Assembly: GCA_017308235.1 (NCBI GenBank)
Contig: JAFKFL010000008.1
Span: 186,001 to 250,000 of the forward strand
Length of the DNA: 64,000 nt
Source of the DNA: Alphaproteobacteria bacterium
Lineage (GTDB): Bacteria > Pseudomonadota > Alphaproteobacteria > Reyranellales > Reyranellaceae
Reading direction: 5' to 3'
In this document: positions 51,413 through 60,007 of the stretch, piece after piece
How positions within the stretch are numbered: position 1 is the stretch's first letter
How the letters are laid out: every line of letters begins with the position of its first letter
The notes under the pieces: model-generated
The model's database searches: none
The model's input: the letters and a program-made list of their open reading frames with translations, nothing else
Told to the model about the DNA's origin: nothing
Translations under genes and position numbers: made by a program

Positions 51413-52402
51413 ATGAAAACCAAGCTTCTCGGCCGCACCGGGCTTTCGGTCTCGGAACTCTGCTTCGGTACAATGTCGTTTGGCGGTGATGCCGACGAGG
51501 CCACGTCGTCGGCGATGTACAAGGCCTGTCGAGACGCGGGGATCAATTTCTTCGACTGCGCCGACGCTTATTCGAATGGGAAGTCGGAGCAGATTCTCGG
51601 CGGCCTGGTGAAGGGTCACCGGAACGAACTGGTGCTCACCACCAAATGCTTCAATCCGACAGGCCCGGATGCCAACGCCCGCGGCCTGTCGCGCCGGCAC
51701 ATCGCACAGGCGGTTGAAGCGAGTCTGAAACGCCTGCAGACCGATCGCGTCGACGTACTGTTCCTGCATCAATGGGATCAGCTCACGCCGATCGAGGAGT
51801 CCATGCGCGCGCTGGAGGATCTCGTCCGGGCAGGGAAGGTGGTCTATCCCGCCATCAGCAACTGGGCGGCGTGGCAGATCCAGCGGGCCGTGGACATCGA
51901 AGAGCACCACGGCTGGGCTCGCCTGCAGGTGCTGCAGCCCATGTACAATCTCGTAAAGCGTCAGGCCGAGGTTGAGATCCTGCCGATGGCCGAAACCAAC
52001 GGCCTGGGCGTCATTCCCTACAGTCCGGGCGCTGCGGGCCTCCTCTCGGGCAAGTACTTCGGCCAGTCATCGGGCCGCCTGCGCACCAACAAGATGTACG
52101 AGACTCGCTATGGCGAACCCTGGATGTTCGAGGTGGCAGAGAGATACGTGGCCTTCTGCCAGCAGAAGGGCCTGCATCCCGTGAGCACCGCGATCGCCTG
52201 GGTCGGCACGCATCCTGCCGTAACGGCGCCCATCATCGGCGCGCGCAACGTCGAGCAGCTCAAGGACTCGTTGGCGGCGGTTGCGGTGAAAATGACGCCC
52301 GAGCTGCGCGCCGAGATCGCTGATCTTTCCCGCACGCCGCCGCCTGCCACCGATCGCTCCGAAGAGCAGAAGATTCAGGACCGCGCGCTTCCTGCGCGCT
52401 GA
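51413..52402 (+). CDS. aldo/keto reductase
   Basis: 329-residue (beta/alpha)8 NADPH enzyme. Catalytic tetrad: Asp and Tyr in 'FFDCADAYSNGKSEQILG', Lys in 'LVLTTKCFNPTG', His in 'DVLFLHQWDQLTPIEES'. Cofactor site 'VIPYSPGAAGLLSGKY' and 'TAPIIGARNVEQLKDSL'. It is of the YajO/YghZ-like group. The start lies just past an orphan terminator, which may attenuate it. Substrate unknown. Confidence 0.94.
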   Translation: MKTKLLGRTGLSVSELCFGTMSFGGDADEATSSAMYKACRDAGINFFDCADAYSNGKSEQILGGLVKGHRNELVLTTKCFNPTGPDANARGLSRRHIAQAVEASLKRLQTDRVDVLFLHQWDQLTPIEESMRALEDLVRAGKVVYPAISNWAAWQIQRAVDIEEHHGWARLQVLQPMYNLVKRQAEVEILPMAETNGLGVIPYSPGAAGLLSGKYFGQSSGRLRTNKMYETRYGEPWMFEVAERYVAFCQQKGLHPVSTAIAWVGTHPAVTAPIIGARNVEQLKDSLAAVAVKMTPELRAEIADLSRTPPPATDRSEEQKIQDRALPAR

Positions 52403-52443
52403 GGGCAAACCCTCAGGGCGTAGATGCGCGCGGTCCGACGGGA

Positions 52444-52686
52444 CTAATGCCTTGGCGGGCGCGGCTTAATGATGTCGCCGCGACTGTCATAAACGTTGCC
52501 GTATTCATCAAGGATGAAGCTGTCGATCGTGCCCTTGTTGCGTTCGGGCATCATCGCCTGCTGTCGCTGAGCGTGCGCCGCGGTTGCGGTGGCATCGCCG
52601 GGGAGTGACGTCGCCCTGGTTTGCGCCATGGCGGCCGTTGCCGACAGCACCAGCGAGGCCGCGACGATTGCCGAAATTCTCACCAT
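52444..52686 (-). CDS. small exported hypothetical protein
   Basis: 80 residues: signal peptide MVRISAIVAASLVLSATAAMAQ, then a short polar mature part ending 'IDSFILDEYGNVYDSRGDIIKPRPPRH'. GAGGAGGA precedes the ATG at 52686; the longer open frame is ignored. No family recognised beyond a resemblance to other small periplasmic proteins with a DEYGNxYDxRGxxI motif. Convergent with the aldo/keto reductase. Confidence 0.72.
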   Translation of the reverse strand: MVRISAIVAASLVLSATAAMAQTRATSLPGDATATAAHAQRQQAMMPERNKGTIDSFILDEYGNVYDSRGDIIKPRPPRH

Positions 52687-52843
52687 GACATCCTCCTCTC
52701 GAAGTGCAGGAGAAACGGGGTGCCGGCGGTGAAAGTTTCTATGTATTTTCTGTGTATTTCTGCGTGTTTGCCCCCGAGTCGCCGCAATTGGCTCCCAGCG
52801 GCGACCGGTGTATGAGCGCGCCTCAGATTGATGGGAGCGCATC

Positions 52844-53044
52844 ATGTGGTTCGTCTTCGAGGCGGAGTATCAGATCGAAAATGGCCGGGCCAATTGGAAC
52901 AAGCCTGCACCGGAGACCATTGCCTGGCATGGCCCGTTCGAATCAGCTGCCGAGGCCGACCGGGTCGTGCGTGGCCGCATGTGGGCCAACATCGACGTCT
53001 ATTCCCACAAGGCGAGGGCCGTCGACCTGACCGTGAAAGAGTAG
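52844..53044 (+). CDS. hypothetical protein, 66 aa
   Basis: MWFVFEAEYQIENGRANWNKPAPETIAWHGPFESAAEADRVV...: soluble, no known family. GGGAG lies 7 nt upstream. Aromatic-rich N-terminus and regular composition suggest a real small folded protein. It stands between two minus-strand genes. Confidence 0.65.
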   Translation: MWFVFEAEYQIENGRANWNKPAPETIAWHGPFESAAEADRVVRGRMWANIDVYSHKARAVDLTVKE

Positions 53045-53056
53045 AGCTTTAAAACT

Positions 53057-53575
53057 TCAACGCATGGCTTTTTGTCTGCGCTTCGCCAGCCATCGCCGAC
53101 GCAGGATTGCTACTTTGCATGCGCTTTCCGGATCTGCCGGAGAGTAGACCACCAGCCGCGTCCCGGGCGACAGCTCGACTTGGAACGTGTTCTGGTCGAG
53201 CGCCAACTCACCGACCGGCGCGACAGTGAATCTCTTCGGTCTTTCGTCGGGAAGATTGACGTCGTGCCGGGGCCGCCAGGCACGAAACTCGTCGCTCGCC
53301 GCATTCAACGCATCGATGATCTCGGCAAAGCGTGCATCGTCGCGGTCGCGACCGAACTGGACGCGAAATCGCGCGAGCATCCCTTTGGCGGCTTCCTCCC
53401 AGTTGGGAATCGTGGCGCGATGCGAGAGATCTGTGAACATCAGCCACAGCATGTTGCGCTCGTGCGCTGGCAGGTGGTCGAGGCTGCCGAAGATCGCCGA
53501 AAGGGAAGTGTTCCACGCCAGCACGTCGAAGGAAGGCGTGGCGAGATAGGCGGGGCCTTCGATCGACTCGAGCAT
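53057..53575 (-). pseudogene. MmyB-type ligand-binding domain, HTH domain missing (5'-truncated regulator)
   Basis: 172 residues from ATG 53575. 'LRRMLESIEGPAYLATPSFDVLAWNTSLSAIFG', 'RNMLWLMFTDLSHRATIPNWEEAAKGMLARFR', 'DEFRAWRPRHDV' and 'FTVAPVGELALDQNTFQVELSPGTRLVVYSP' are the C-terminal domain of XRE-MmyB regulators. The reading frame continues a little upstream in the same style ('FRQPDVTPALRR') but hits a stop before any helix-turn-helix, and the next gene's end occupies that place. Normal family members are about 270 residues. Either a decayed regulator or a stand-alone ligand-binding protein. Confidence 0.75.
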
Positions 53576-53618
53576 GCGGCGAAGCGCCGGCGTGACGTCG
53601 GGCTGGCGGAATGAAGCC

Positions 53619-53864
53619 CTACTGGGTCTTCACGCAGTCGTATGCGGCCGTATTGCCGGTCTGGGAAACGAAGCGTGCAGCACGCCGCTTGTCGCGGCAG
53701 TAGCTCTCAGCCAGCGAGAAAGCCGCCTGCGTGTTCGTCGCGTTGGTCACCTGGACCGACACGGAGTTGCCAGTAATGGTCTCGCCGTTGGGGCCACGCG
53801 AGGTTTCGAGATTGCTTCCCGAGCAGCCGGCGACGAGAAGCGCAATGAGGAAAGTTCGCTTCAT
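53619..53864 (-). CDS. small lipoprotein, hypothetical
   Basis: 81 residues. MKRTFLIALLVAGCSGS carries a lipobox (LVAGC), so the mature protein is a lipid-anchored chain of about 68 residues with 'VSVQVTNATNTQAAFSLAESYCRDKRRAARFVSQTGNTAAYDCVKTQ' and two Cys that may form a disulphide. Common in Alphaproteobacteria as an uncharacterised envelope protein. Start at 53864; the longer open frame has no signal peptide. Confidence 0.75.
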   Translation of the reverse strand: MKRTFLIALLVAGCSGSNLETSRGPNGETITGNSVSVQVTNATNTQAAFSLAESYCRDKRRAARFVSQTGNTAAYDCVKTQ

Positions 53865-53910
53865 GGGGCAAAGCTTAGCGCCAATTGAGGCGGGATTATA
53901 GCCGGATGGT

Positions 53911-54375
53911 TCATACGCGATCGCAGACATCGACCCATTCGGCGCCGACAAGTGTGGCCATGCGTTCGGGACTGATGCGCATGGCGCTGTTGGTCGAGCC
54001 TGCGGCCGGCAGGACCTCGTCGAAAGCGCGCAGCGACACATCGCAGTAGATCGGCAACTGGGTTGCGAGCCCGAAAGGGCAGACGCCGCCCACCGGATGT
54101 CCGGTCAGCACGACGACTTCTTCGGCGCCCAACATGCTTGCCTTGCCACCTAGCACATCCTTCACTTTACGATTGTTCAAGCGAGCGTCGCCACATGTCA
54201 CGACCAGGAGGCTGCGATCCTTGATCCGCAGCGACAGCGTCTTGGCGATCTGCGCCGGTGCTACGCCATGTCCGCGGGCGGCGAGCTCGACCGTCGCGCT
54301 GCTGCCGTCCAGTTCCAGGATCGCGATGTCAGGTGCGTGAAGGGCGAGGAAGGCGCGCACGGTCTCAACGGTCAT
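53911..54375 (-). CDS. YbaK/EbsC-type aminoacyl-tRNA deacylase
   Basis: 154 residues of the YbaK/ProX editing fold: 'ATVELAARGHGVAPAQIAKTLSLRIKDRSLLVVTCGDARLNNRKVKDVLG' with the conserved Lys, 'EEVVVLTGHPVGGVCPFGLATQLPIYCDVSL' (GGVxPFG loop). Hydrolyses mischarged tRNA such as Cys- or Ala-tRNAPro in trans. The ATG at 54375 fits the usual N-terminus 'VETVRAFLALHAPD'. Stand-alone gene. Confidence 0.92.
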   Translation of the reverse strand: MTVETVRAFLALHAPDIAILELDGSSATVELAARGHGVAPAQIAKTLSLRIKDRSLLVVTCGDARLNNRKVKDVLGGKASMLGAEEVVVLTGHPVGGVCPFGLATQLPIYCDVSLRAFDEVLPAAGSTNSAMRISPERMATLVGAEWVDVCDRV

Positions 54376-54545
54376 TGTCGATGCAACTCGGCTTTTGAAA
54401 AGAGGGCCGACTATGATCGATCGATTCCGGATCCGCCACGCTCATGGAACCGCAAGGCGAGTGCAGCGAGCGCCGGAACGGCCGCTCCGCTTGAATGGCG
54501 AAAGGCCAGGCTCTAGCTTCGCCGCCGACCACACGGAGGAAATTC

Positions 54546-55388
54546 ATGCCCACGATCGACGTCCAGGTTCATTGCTACGAACGCAATCATCCGGGTCGCC
54601 CCTGGCATGAGGTTCTCGCTGGGCCGCCGGAAGTGACCGGCGCCGACATGATCAAGGCGATGGATGAGGTCGGAGTCGACGGCGCGCTGCTGGTGTCGGT
54701 CTTCACCATGTATCGCTGGGATGCAAGCTATGCCCTTGCCGTGCAGAAGGCGCATCCGGGCCGCTTCGGCGTCATCAAGCCGGTCGATCCCGGCGATCCC
54801 AAGGTCGCCGACACGATCGCCGAATGGGCGGCAATCGACGGTACGGTCGCGATCCGCATCATGATGCGGCCCGACGTATCGACCGATGCCGCCGATCCCG
54901 GCATCAACCGCGTGCTGGCTGCCGCGGCGAAGCACGACCTGCCGGTCAACCTGCTGTGCACGGGACGGCTGGAGCAGGTCGCGCAGTTGGCCGCGCGCAA
55001 TCCCAATACGCAGATCGTGATCGATCATCTGGGGCTGCAACAGCCGTTCTCGCCGCCGGCACCGCCGCAGCCGTGGGCGGACTTGCCCAAGCTCCTGGCG
55101 CTCGGCACCCACAAGAACATCGCGGTGAAGATCTCGGGCGCCTGCACGCTCTCGCACCAGCCGTTTCCCTACAAGGACATCTGGGACCCGCTGGCGCGGA
55201 TCTTCGACAGCTTCGGCCTCGATCGCTGCCTGTGGGGCACCGACTGGACGCGTGCCGTGGAACTGCTCACCTACAAGCAGGGGGTCGAGTCGTTTCGCGT
55301 CACCGACCGTCTGTCTGACAGCGACCGGAGCATGCTGATGGGCGGCGCCCTGCAAAAGATCTACGGCTGGGCGCCGAACAAGCGCTGA
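54546..55388 (+). CDS. amidohydrolase-2 family metal-dependent hydrolase
   Basis: 280 residues. 'TIDVQVHCYERNHPGRPWHE' supplies the first metal site (one His replaced: DxQxH rather than DxHxH), 'IVIDHLG' and 'CLWGTDWTRAVELLTY' the later His/Asp ligands. Relatives include 4-sulfomuconolactonase and other TIM-barrel lactonases/decarboxylases of aromatic breakdown. GGAGGAAA precedes the ATG. It ends 31 nt before the LysR gene, which may regulate it. Confidence 0.88.
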   Translation: MPTIDVQVHCYERNHPGRPWHEVLAGPPEVTGADMIKAMDEVGVDGALLVSVFTMYRWDASYALAVQKAHPGRFGVIKPVDPGDPKVADTIAEWAAIDGTVAIRIMMRPDVSTDAADPGINRVLAAAAKHDLPVNLLCTGRLEQVAQLAARNPNTQIVIDHLGLQQPFSPPAPPQPWADLPKLLALGTHKNIAVKISGACTLSHQPFPYKDIWDPLARIFDSFGLDRCLWGTDWTRAVELLTYKQGVESFRVTDRLSDSDRSMLMGGALQKIYGWAPNKR

Positions 55389-55419
55389 GGCATGCTCGTG
55401 CTCTCCTGAGTGAGGGCCC

Positions 55420-56310
55420 ATGCCGCGTCGTCTTCCACCGCTCTCGTCGCTTCGCTTCTTCGAAGCGGCCGGGCGTCTGCGCAGCTTCAAGCTGGCGGCC
55501 GCCGAGTTGAACGTAACGCCGAGCGCCGTGAGTCACGGCATCGTGGGCCTCGAGGAGACGCTCGGAACGCCGTTGTTCGTGCGCATGCCACGCGGCCTTT
55601 CGCTCACCCATGCCGGCGCGGACTATCTCACCTATGTGAGCGAGGCGCTGTCGCTGATCGCAATCGGCACGCAACGCCTGCCGCGCCGCCAGGGTCGGCG
55701 GGCTATCGCCGTGAGTTGCGCGCCGGCCTTTGCTTCGCGCTGGCTGCTGCCCCGGCTCAAAGGCTTTACCGACCGCTGGCCCGCGATCAGCGTCACGATC
55801 GATACCTCGCGCCTGCATGTCGGCTTCCCGGTCGATGGCTTCGATTTCGCGATCCGCATGAGCCGCGCGCCGGTGGGCGGTCTTGCCTGGACGCGGCTGC
55901 TCAGCGAGCGGTTGGTGCCGGTGTGCAGCCCGGCCTATCGCAAGTCGTTGCTGGACGCGAAAGGCAACGTTGACCTTCATCGTGCGACGCTGATCCACGT
56001 TACGCCGACCAGCGAGGGCTGGCAGACCTGGCTCAAGGCCAACGGGATCGACGACATCGATGTGAAGGGCGGTCTGCGCTTCGACACCTTCGATCTTGCC
56101 TTTGCGGCGGCGATCGCGGGTCTCGGCGCGGTGCTGGGCCGGCGGCCGTTCGTCGATCGCGATCTGGAGAGCGGCGAGCTTGTGGCGTTGAGTGACGAGA
56201 CGCTGCCGGCGGAGACCAACCATTGGCTGGTCAGCGCCGGGGGCGCCGACCGCCGGCCCGACTTGCGCGATTTCAAGCATTGGCTGATCGCGGAAGCTCA
56301 AACCAACTGA
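55420..56310 (+). CDS. LysR family regulator (GcvA-like)
   Basis: 296 residues. HTH at about 10-65: 'LSSLRFFEAAGRLRSFKLAAAELNVTPSAVSHGIVGLEETLGTPLFVR', then a substrate-binding domain 'CAPAFASRWLLPRLKGFTDRWPAISVTI', 'DFAIRMSRAPVGGLAWTRLL', 'FDLAFAAAIAGLGAVLGRRPFV' typical of the GcvA/AmpR group. Same strand as the amidohydrolase upstream and the MFS gene downstream; targets unknown. Confidence 0.92.
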   Translation: MPRRLPPLSSLRFFEAAGRLRSFKLAAAELNVTPSAVSHGIVGLEETLGTPLFVRMPRGLSLTHAGADYLTYVSEALSLIAIGTQRLPRRQGRRAIAVSCAPAFASRWLLPRLKGFTDRWPAISVTIDTSRLHVGFPVDGFDFAIRMSRAPVGGLAWTRLLSERLVPVCSPAYRKSLLDAKGNVDLHRATLIHVTPTSEGWQTWLKANGIDDIDVKGGLRFDTFDLAFAAAIAGLGAVLGRRPFVDRDLESGELVALSDETLPAETNHWLVSAGGADRRPDLRDFKHWLIAEAQTN

Positions 56311-56412
56311 CGTCTTTCGCCTACGCCACCGGATGAAGATCGTTCACCTGGCGGCGACAGCTTCTCTTTTGCTCTTCCGGCCGGCTGTTCCCATTGTCCC
56401 GCCATCCGAAGG

Positions 56413-57660
56413 ATGGGTGTCATGTCGACGGTCGAGAGTGTCGGTTCTGCGTCTTCTTCCCGGCGAGCAGTCCTGGTGGTGCTGGCCGGCGCGCTGATCC
56501 TGAGCGCTGCCATGGGGATCAGGCAGACCTTCGGCCTGTACCTCGATCCTTTTGCCCTGGAGCGCGGCGTACCGGTCGGGATGCTGGCCCTGGCGATCGC
56601 CTTGCACAATCTTGTCTGGGGCCTGACGCAGCCGTTCGTCGGCGCAGTGGCGGATCGATATGGTGCAGCGCCGGTCGTGGCGGCCGGTGCGGTCGCCTAC
56701 GCCGCCGGCTTGGGCGTTGCCGCAATCACGTCGTCCGGCGTCGTGCTGGTGCTGGGCATGGGGCTCCTGGTCGGGCTTGGCATGAGCGGCACTACTTTCG
56801 GCGTCGTCCTGACCGCGATCGGCCGCTCGGCGTCGCCCGAAAAGCGCAGCCTCGCCATGGGCCTTGCGGGGGCGGGCGGCTCGCTGGGGCAAGTTGCGCT
56901 GGTGCCGATCACGCAGATGGGGATCGAAGGCTGGGGATTGGCCGCATCGCTATCGGCGCTCGCGATCCTGATGCTGGTCGTGGTGCCTTTGGGCCTTCTG
57001 CTGGATCGGCGCGATCAGGCGACCACGGCTGTCGAAGAACTCCGGACGCCGCCGCTCGGGGACATCCTGGCCCAGGCCGTCCGCCATCCCGGCTATCGGC
57101 TGCTGACGATCGGCTTTTTCACCTGTGGCTTTCAGCTCGCCTTCATCGCGACCTACCTGCCGGGATATCTGTCGCTTTGCCATATGCCCATCGGCCTTGG
57201 CGCGACAGCCCTCGCGCTGATCGGGTTGTTCAACATGATCGGAAGCTGGGCCTGCGGCTGGCTGGGCGGCCGGTTTCGGCAGCAGTACGTGCTGGGATGG
57301 CTCTATCTCGTCCGGGGCGTCGCTATTGCGGCATTCTTTCTCCTGCCCAAGAACGATCTTTCCGTTGTCCTGTTTGCCGCTGTGATGGGCCTGACATGGC
57401 TCGGTACGGTGCCGCTCACCAGCGGCTGGGTGGCGAAGGTATTCGGCACCGGCCACCTCGGGACGCTGTTCGGCGTTTGCTTCCTGAGCCACCAGATCGG
57501 GTCGTTCCTGGGTGCCTGGCTGGGCGGCTTCGTGTACGAGCTGACAGGCTCGTACAACATCATCTGGGGGCTTACGGCCGCTTCGGGCGCTATAGCAGCC
57601 CTTCTTCACTTCCCGATCAAAGACTTATCGCCAAATCCTCCAGTTCCAGTACGTCTTTGA
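56413..57660 (+). CDS. MFS transporter (oxalate/formate antiporter-like)
   Basis: 415 residues (or 412 from ATG 56422), 12 helices: 'RRAVLVVLAGALILSAAMGIRQTFGLYLDPF', 'IALHNLVWGLTQPFVGAVADRYGAAPVVAAGAVAYAAG', 'GWLGGRFRQQYVLGWLYLVRG', 'FGVCFLSHQIGSFLGAWLGGFVYELTGSYNIIW'. It looks like the monocarboxylate/oxalate:formate group of MFS carriers. Substrate not predictable. It lies between the LysR gene and another MFS gene, 47 nt apart. Confidence 0.9.
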   Translation: MGVMSTVESVGSASSSRRAVLVVLAGALILSAAMGIRQTFGLYLDPFALERGVPVGMLALAIALHNLVWGLTQPFVGAVADRYGAAPVVAAGAVAYAAGLGVAAITSSGVVLVLGMGLLVGLGMSGTTFGVVLTAIGRSASPEKRSLAMGLAGAGGSLGQVALVPITQMGIEGWGLAASLSALAILMLVVVPLGLLLDRRDQATTAVEELRTPPLGDILAQAVRHPGYRLLTIGFFTCGFQLAFIATYLPGYLSLCHMPIGLGATALALIGLFNMIGSWACGWLGGRFRQQYVLGWLYLVRGVAIAAFFLLPKNDLSVVLFAAVMGLTWLGTVPLTSGWVAKVFGTGHLGTLFGVCFLSHQIGSFLGAWLGGFVYELTGSYNIIWGLTAASGAIAALLHFPIKDLSPNPPVPVRL

Positions 57661-57707
57661 GCGCTAAGTATGCTACACTCCTACTGTAAAACAGGCGGGG
57701 GTTGATA

Positions 57708-59021
57708 ATGCAAATAGCGGTTCCACTCGAGGCAGGTGCTCGTGTGGACGGCAGGGCGGCAGAGCGCGTACCAACGAAAGTGGTCATGGCGACCGTCGCC
57801 GGCAATGCGATCGAATTTTTTGATTTCATCACTTATGCCTATTTTGCTGTCTACATCGGACAAACCTTTTTCCCGGCCAACACCGAGTTCATGAGCCTGC
57901 TGCTGTCAGTAGGCGTGTTCGGCGTGGGTTTTGTATTCAGGCCGTTGGGCGGAGTCATCATCGGCGCCTATGCCGACCGGGTCGGCCGCAAGCCCGCGAT
58001 GCTGCTCACCATCGTTCTCATTACCTTGGGCACGCTCGCGCTTGCGCTCACGCCGTCCTATGCTTCGATCGGCATCGCGGCACCCATCATCGTCGTGGTC
58101 TGCCGTCTCGTGCAGGGCCTGGCGCTCGGGGGAGAGGTCGGGCCGGCGAGCGTTTTCCTGGTCGAGATCGCGCCAGAGGGCAAGCGCGGCTTATATTCGA
58201 GCTGGCAACTCGCGAGCCAGGGATTGGCTTCCCTGACCGCCGGCGGATGCGGGATGCTGTTGTCCTACATAATGTCGCCGGCCGATCTGGCGGCGTGGGG
58301 ATGGCGCGTCCCCTTTGTGCTCTGCCTCGCCCTGATTCCCGTGGCGCTCTATCTGCGGAGCTCCATGCCGGAGACCTTGCGGGCGCCCCGAAAGACCGCT
58401 GCCGCCCCGCAAGGCGAGCGCGTCAGGGTCTGGGAGCACAGTGGCTTCATCCTGATTGCCATCCTGCTCATCATGGGCGCCACGGTCTCGACCTACGCTG
58501 CCAACTACATGACGACCTACGCCATCGCCACGCTGCGCTTCCCACCGTCGACGGCGCTCGCCGCGACGGTGATTGCGGGCATATCCACTTTCCTGTTCGC
58601 TTTGTTGGGCGGGTGGCTGGCCGATCGGTACGGACGGCGCATGGTGATGATTTTGCCGCGGCTTCTGCTGACGGTCGTGACCTTGCCGCTGTTTCTGATG
58701 ATCGGCCAATGGCCGGGCGTCACGACGCTCTATGCGACGACAATCGCGCTGAGCGGTCTGACGGCCATCAGCGCCACCGCGGCACTCGTGGCGATTCCCG
58801 AGTTGCTGCCGCGGTCGATCCGGACCACGGGCCTCGCGATCGCCTATGCCGTCGGCGTCGCGCTGTTCGGGGGCAGCACCCAGTTCATCATCACCTGGCT
58901 GCTGAAGGTGACGAACAACAATCCCAGCGCGCCGGCTTGGTACATCACGGCGGCCAGCCTCATCTCTCTCATTGCCATGTTCGCCGTGCCCGAAAGCCGC
59001 GACCGGAAACTCGAGAGATGA
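57708..59021 (+). CDS. MFS transporter, metabolite:H+ symporter type
   Basis: 437 residues from ATG 57708 (GGGGG upstream). Signatures of the sugar/metabolite:H+ symporter group: 'VVMATVAGNAIEFFDFITYAYFAVYIGQTFFP', 'FRPLGGVIIGAYADRVGRKPAMLL', 'RLVQGLALGGEVGPASVFLVEIAPEGKRGLYSSWQ'. Related in type to the carrier at 18588 but clearly distinct in sequence. It ends 19 nt before the convergent response regulator gene. Confidence 0.9.
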   Translation: MQIAVPLEAGARVDGRAAERVPTKVVMATVAGNAIEFFDFITYAYFAVYIGQTFFPANTEFMSLLLSVGVFGVGFVFRPLGGVIIGAYADRVGRKPAMLLTIVLITLGTLALALTPSYASIGIAAPIIVVVCRLVQGLALGGEVGPASVFLVEIAPEGKRGLYSSWQLASQGLASLTAGGCGMLLSYIMSPADLAAWGWRVPFVLCLALIPVALYLRSSMPETLRAPRKTAAAPQGERVRVWEHSGFILIAILLIMGATVSTYAANYMTTYAIATLRFPPSTALAATVIAGISTFLFALLGGWLADRYGRRMVMILPRLLLTVVTLPLFLMIGQWPGVTTLYATTIALSGLTAISATAALVAIPELLPRSIRTTGLAIAYAVGVALFGGSTQFIITWLLKVTNNNPSAPAWYITAASLISLIAMFAVPESRDRKLER

Positions 59022-59040
59022 AGCTTGAGCGCAATCGCCG

Positions 59041-59838
59041 CTAGGCGGCGGCCTTGCGTTCGCCACCCCAGCGGTAGCCGAACGAAGGATAGTTTTCGAT
59101 CTCACCGAAGTTCGAATCGATCATGCGGAACTTGTTGCGGATCCGCTTGATGGTCGAACGCACGTTGGTGCGATAGCCGTGCTCACCGCTGCCCGCGATG
59201 AAGCCGACGTGGTGCATGCAGTCGTACACCGCGCGATAGCTCACATGGTCGCCGATGCGCGAGGCGAGCAGACGAACGACGTTGAATTCCGTCAAAGTGA
59301 GATTGACGTCGGCACCGTTCCAGAAGGCGCGGCTGATGCGCGGCTTCAACTGCAGCTTGCCGCAGTGCATGGTCTCGTCGACCGCCAATTCGGCCGGCCG
59401 CTTGGAGGACTCGACGATCAGGCGCACCCGGCGAGCCAGGATCGGCATGCCGCGGGCTTTGTCGACGAAATCCAGGGCGCCATGGTCGAGCGCCGCGCTT
59501 TCGAGGTTGGGAGTCGAGCGGCCAGTCAGGAAGACCACCGGAAGACGGACGCCCTCACGGCGCAGCCGCGGCACCAGTTCGATGCCGGTCATTTCCGGCA
59601 TGTTCCAGTCCAGCACGATCACGTCGGCTGAAACGCCGTCGCTCACGGCCGCCAGAAGGGCCGCTCCGTCGCGATAGCTCGTGACGGCAAAGCCAAGATC
59701 TTCGAGTTCGGTCGAGGCCGCCTCGCGGAAGTCGTCGTCATCATCGACGAAAATCAGACGAATTTGACTGTTGTTCGTGTCCCCAGACACGGACCCATGA
59801 ATTTTCGCAGGCCCCACCTGGCCCGAAATCTGCAACAT
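59041..59838 (-). CDS. orphan OmpR-family response regulator (ChvI-like)
   Basis: 265 residues from ATG 59838 (GGAGGG upstream). Receiver domain with acidic cluster 'IRLIFVDDDDDFREAASTELEDLGF', phospho-Asp in 'DVIVLDWNMPEMTGIEL', Thr in 'VVFLTGRST' and Lys in 'LDFVDKARG'. The winged helix 'DVNLTLTEFNVVRLLASRIGDHVSYRAVYDCMH' ends 'NVRSTIKRIRNKFRMIDSNFGEIENYPSFGYRW', close to ChvI-type regulators. No histidine kinase lies nearby. An extra N-terminal tail of about 25 residues (ISGQVGPAKIHGSVSGDTNN) precedes the receiver. Confidence 0.9.
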   Translation of the reverse strand: MLQISGQVGPAKIHGSVSGDTNNSQIRLIFVDDDDDFREAASTELEDLGFAVTSYRDGAALLAAVSDGVSADVIVLDWNMPEMTGIELVPRLRREGVRLPVVFLTGRSTPNLESAALDHGALDFVDKARGMPILARRVRLIVESSKRPAELAVDETMHCGKLQLKPRISRAFWNGADVNLTLTEFNVVRLLASRIGDHVSYRAVYDCMHHVGFIAGSGEHGYRTNVRSTIKRIRNKFRMIDSNFGEIENYPSFGYRWGGERKAAA

Positions 59839-59843
59839 TTTCC

Positions 59844-59861
59844 CTCCACAAATTTGTGGAG
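59844..59861. promoter_or_regulatory. 18-bp palindrome at the response-regulator ribosome binding site
   Basis: CTCCACAAATTTGTGGAG, perfect. On the minus strand its right arm (TGTGGAG) supplies half of the GGAGGG Shine-Dalgarno of the response regulator, so an mRNA hairpin here would mask ribosome entry; as DNA it could be an operator. Confidence 0.65.
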
Positions 59862-60007
59862 AGTCCCCCAATACCCCTACGGAAGTCTCCCCACACACCC
59901 AAGGCGGAGCATATGCCAAATGCCATGTGATCAAGAAGGGCTGGGGCTGCAAACCGCAAATTGGTCACAACCGGTCACTGCCCAATTTTGAGCGTGTGCA
60001 GCCGAGG

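Noticed and set aside
53576-53618. Possible frameshift joining the MmyB-type domain to an upstream helix-turn-helix
   Set aside because: The same-style frame extends only about 15 codons before a stop, and the DNA beyond encodes the end of an unrelated lipoprotein; no HTH is seen in any frame.
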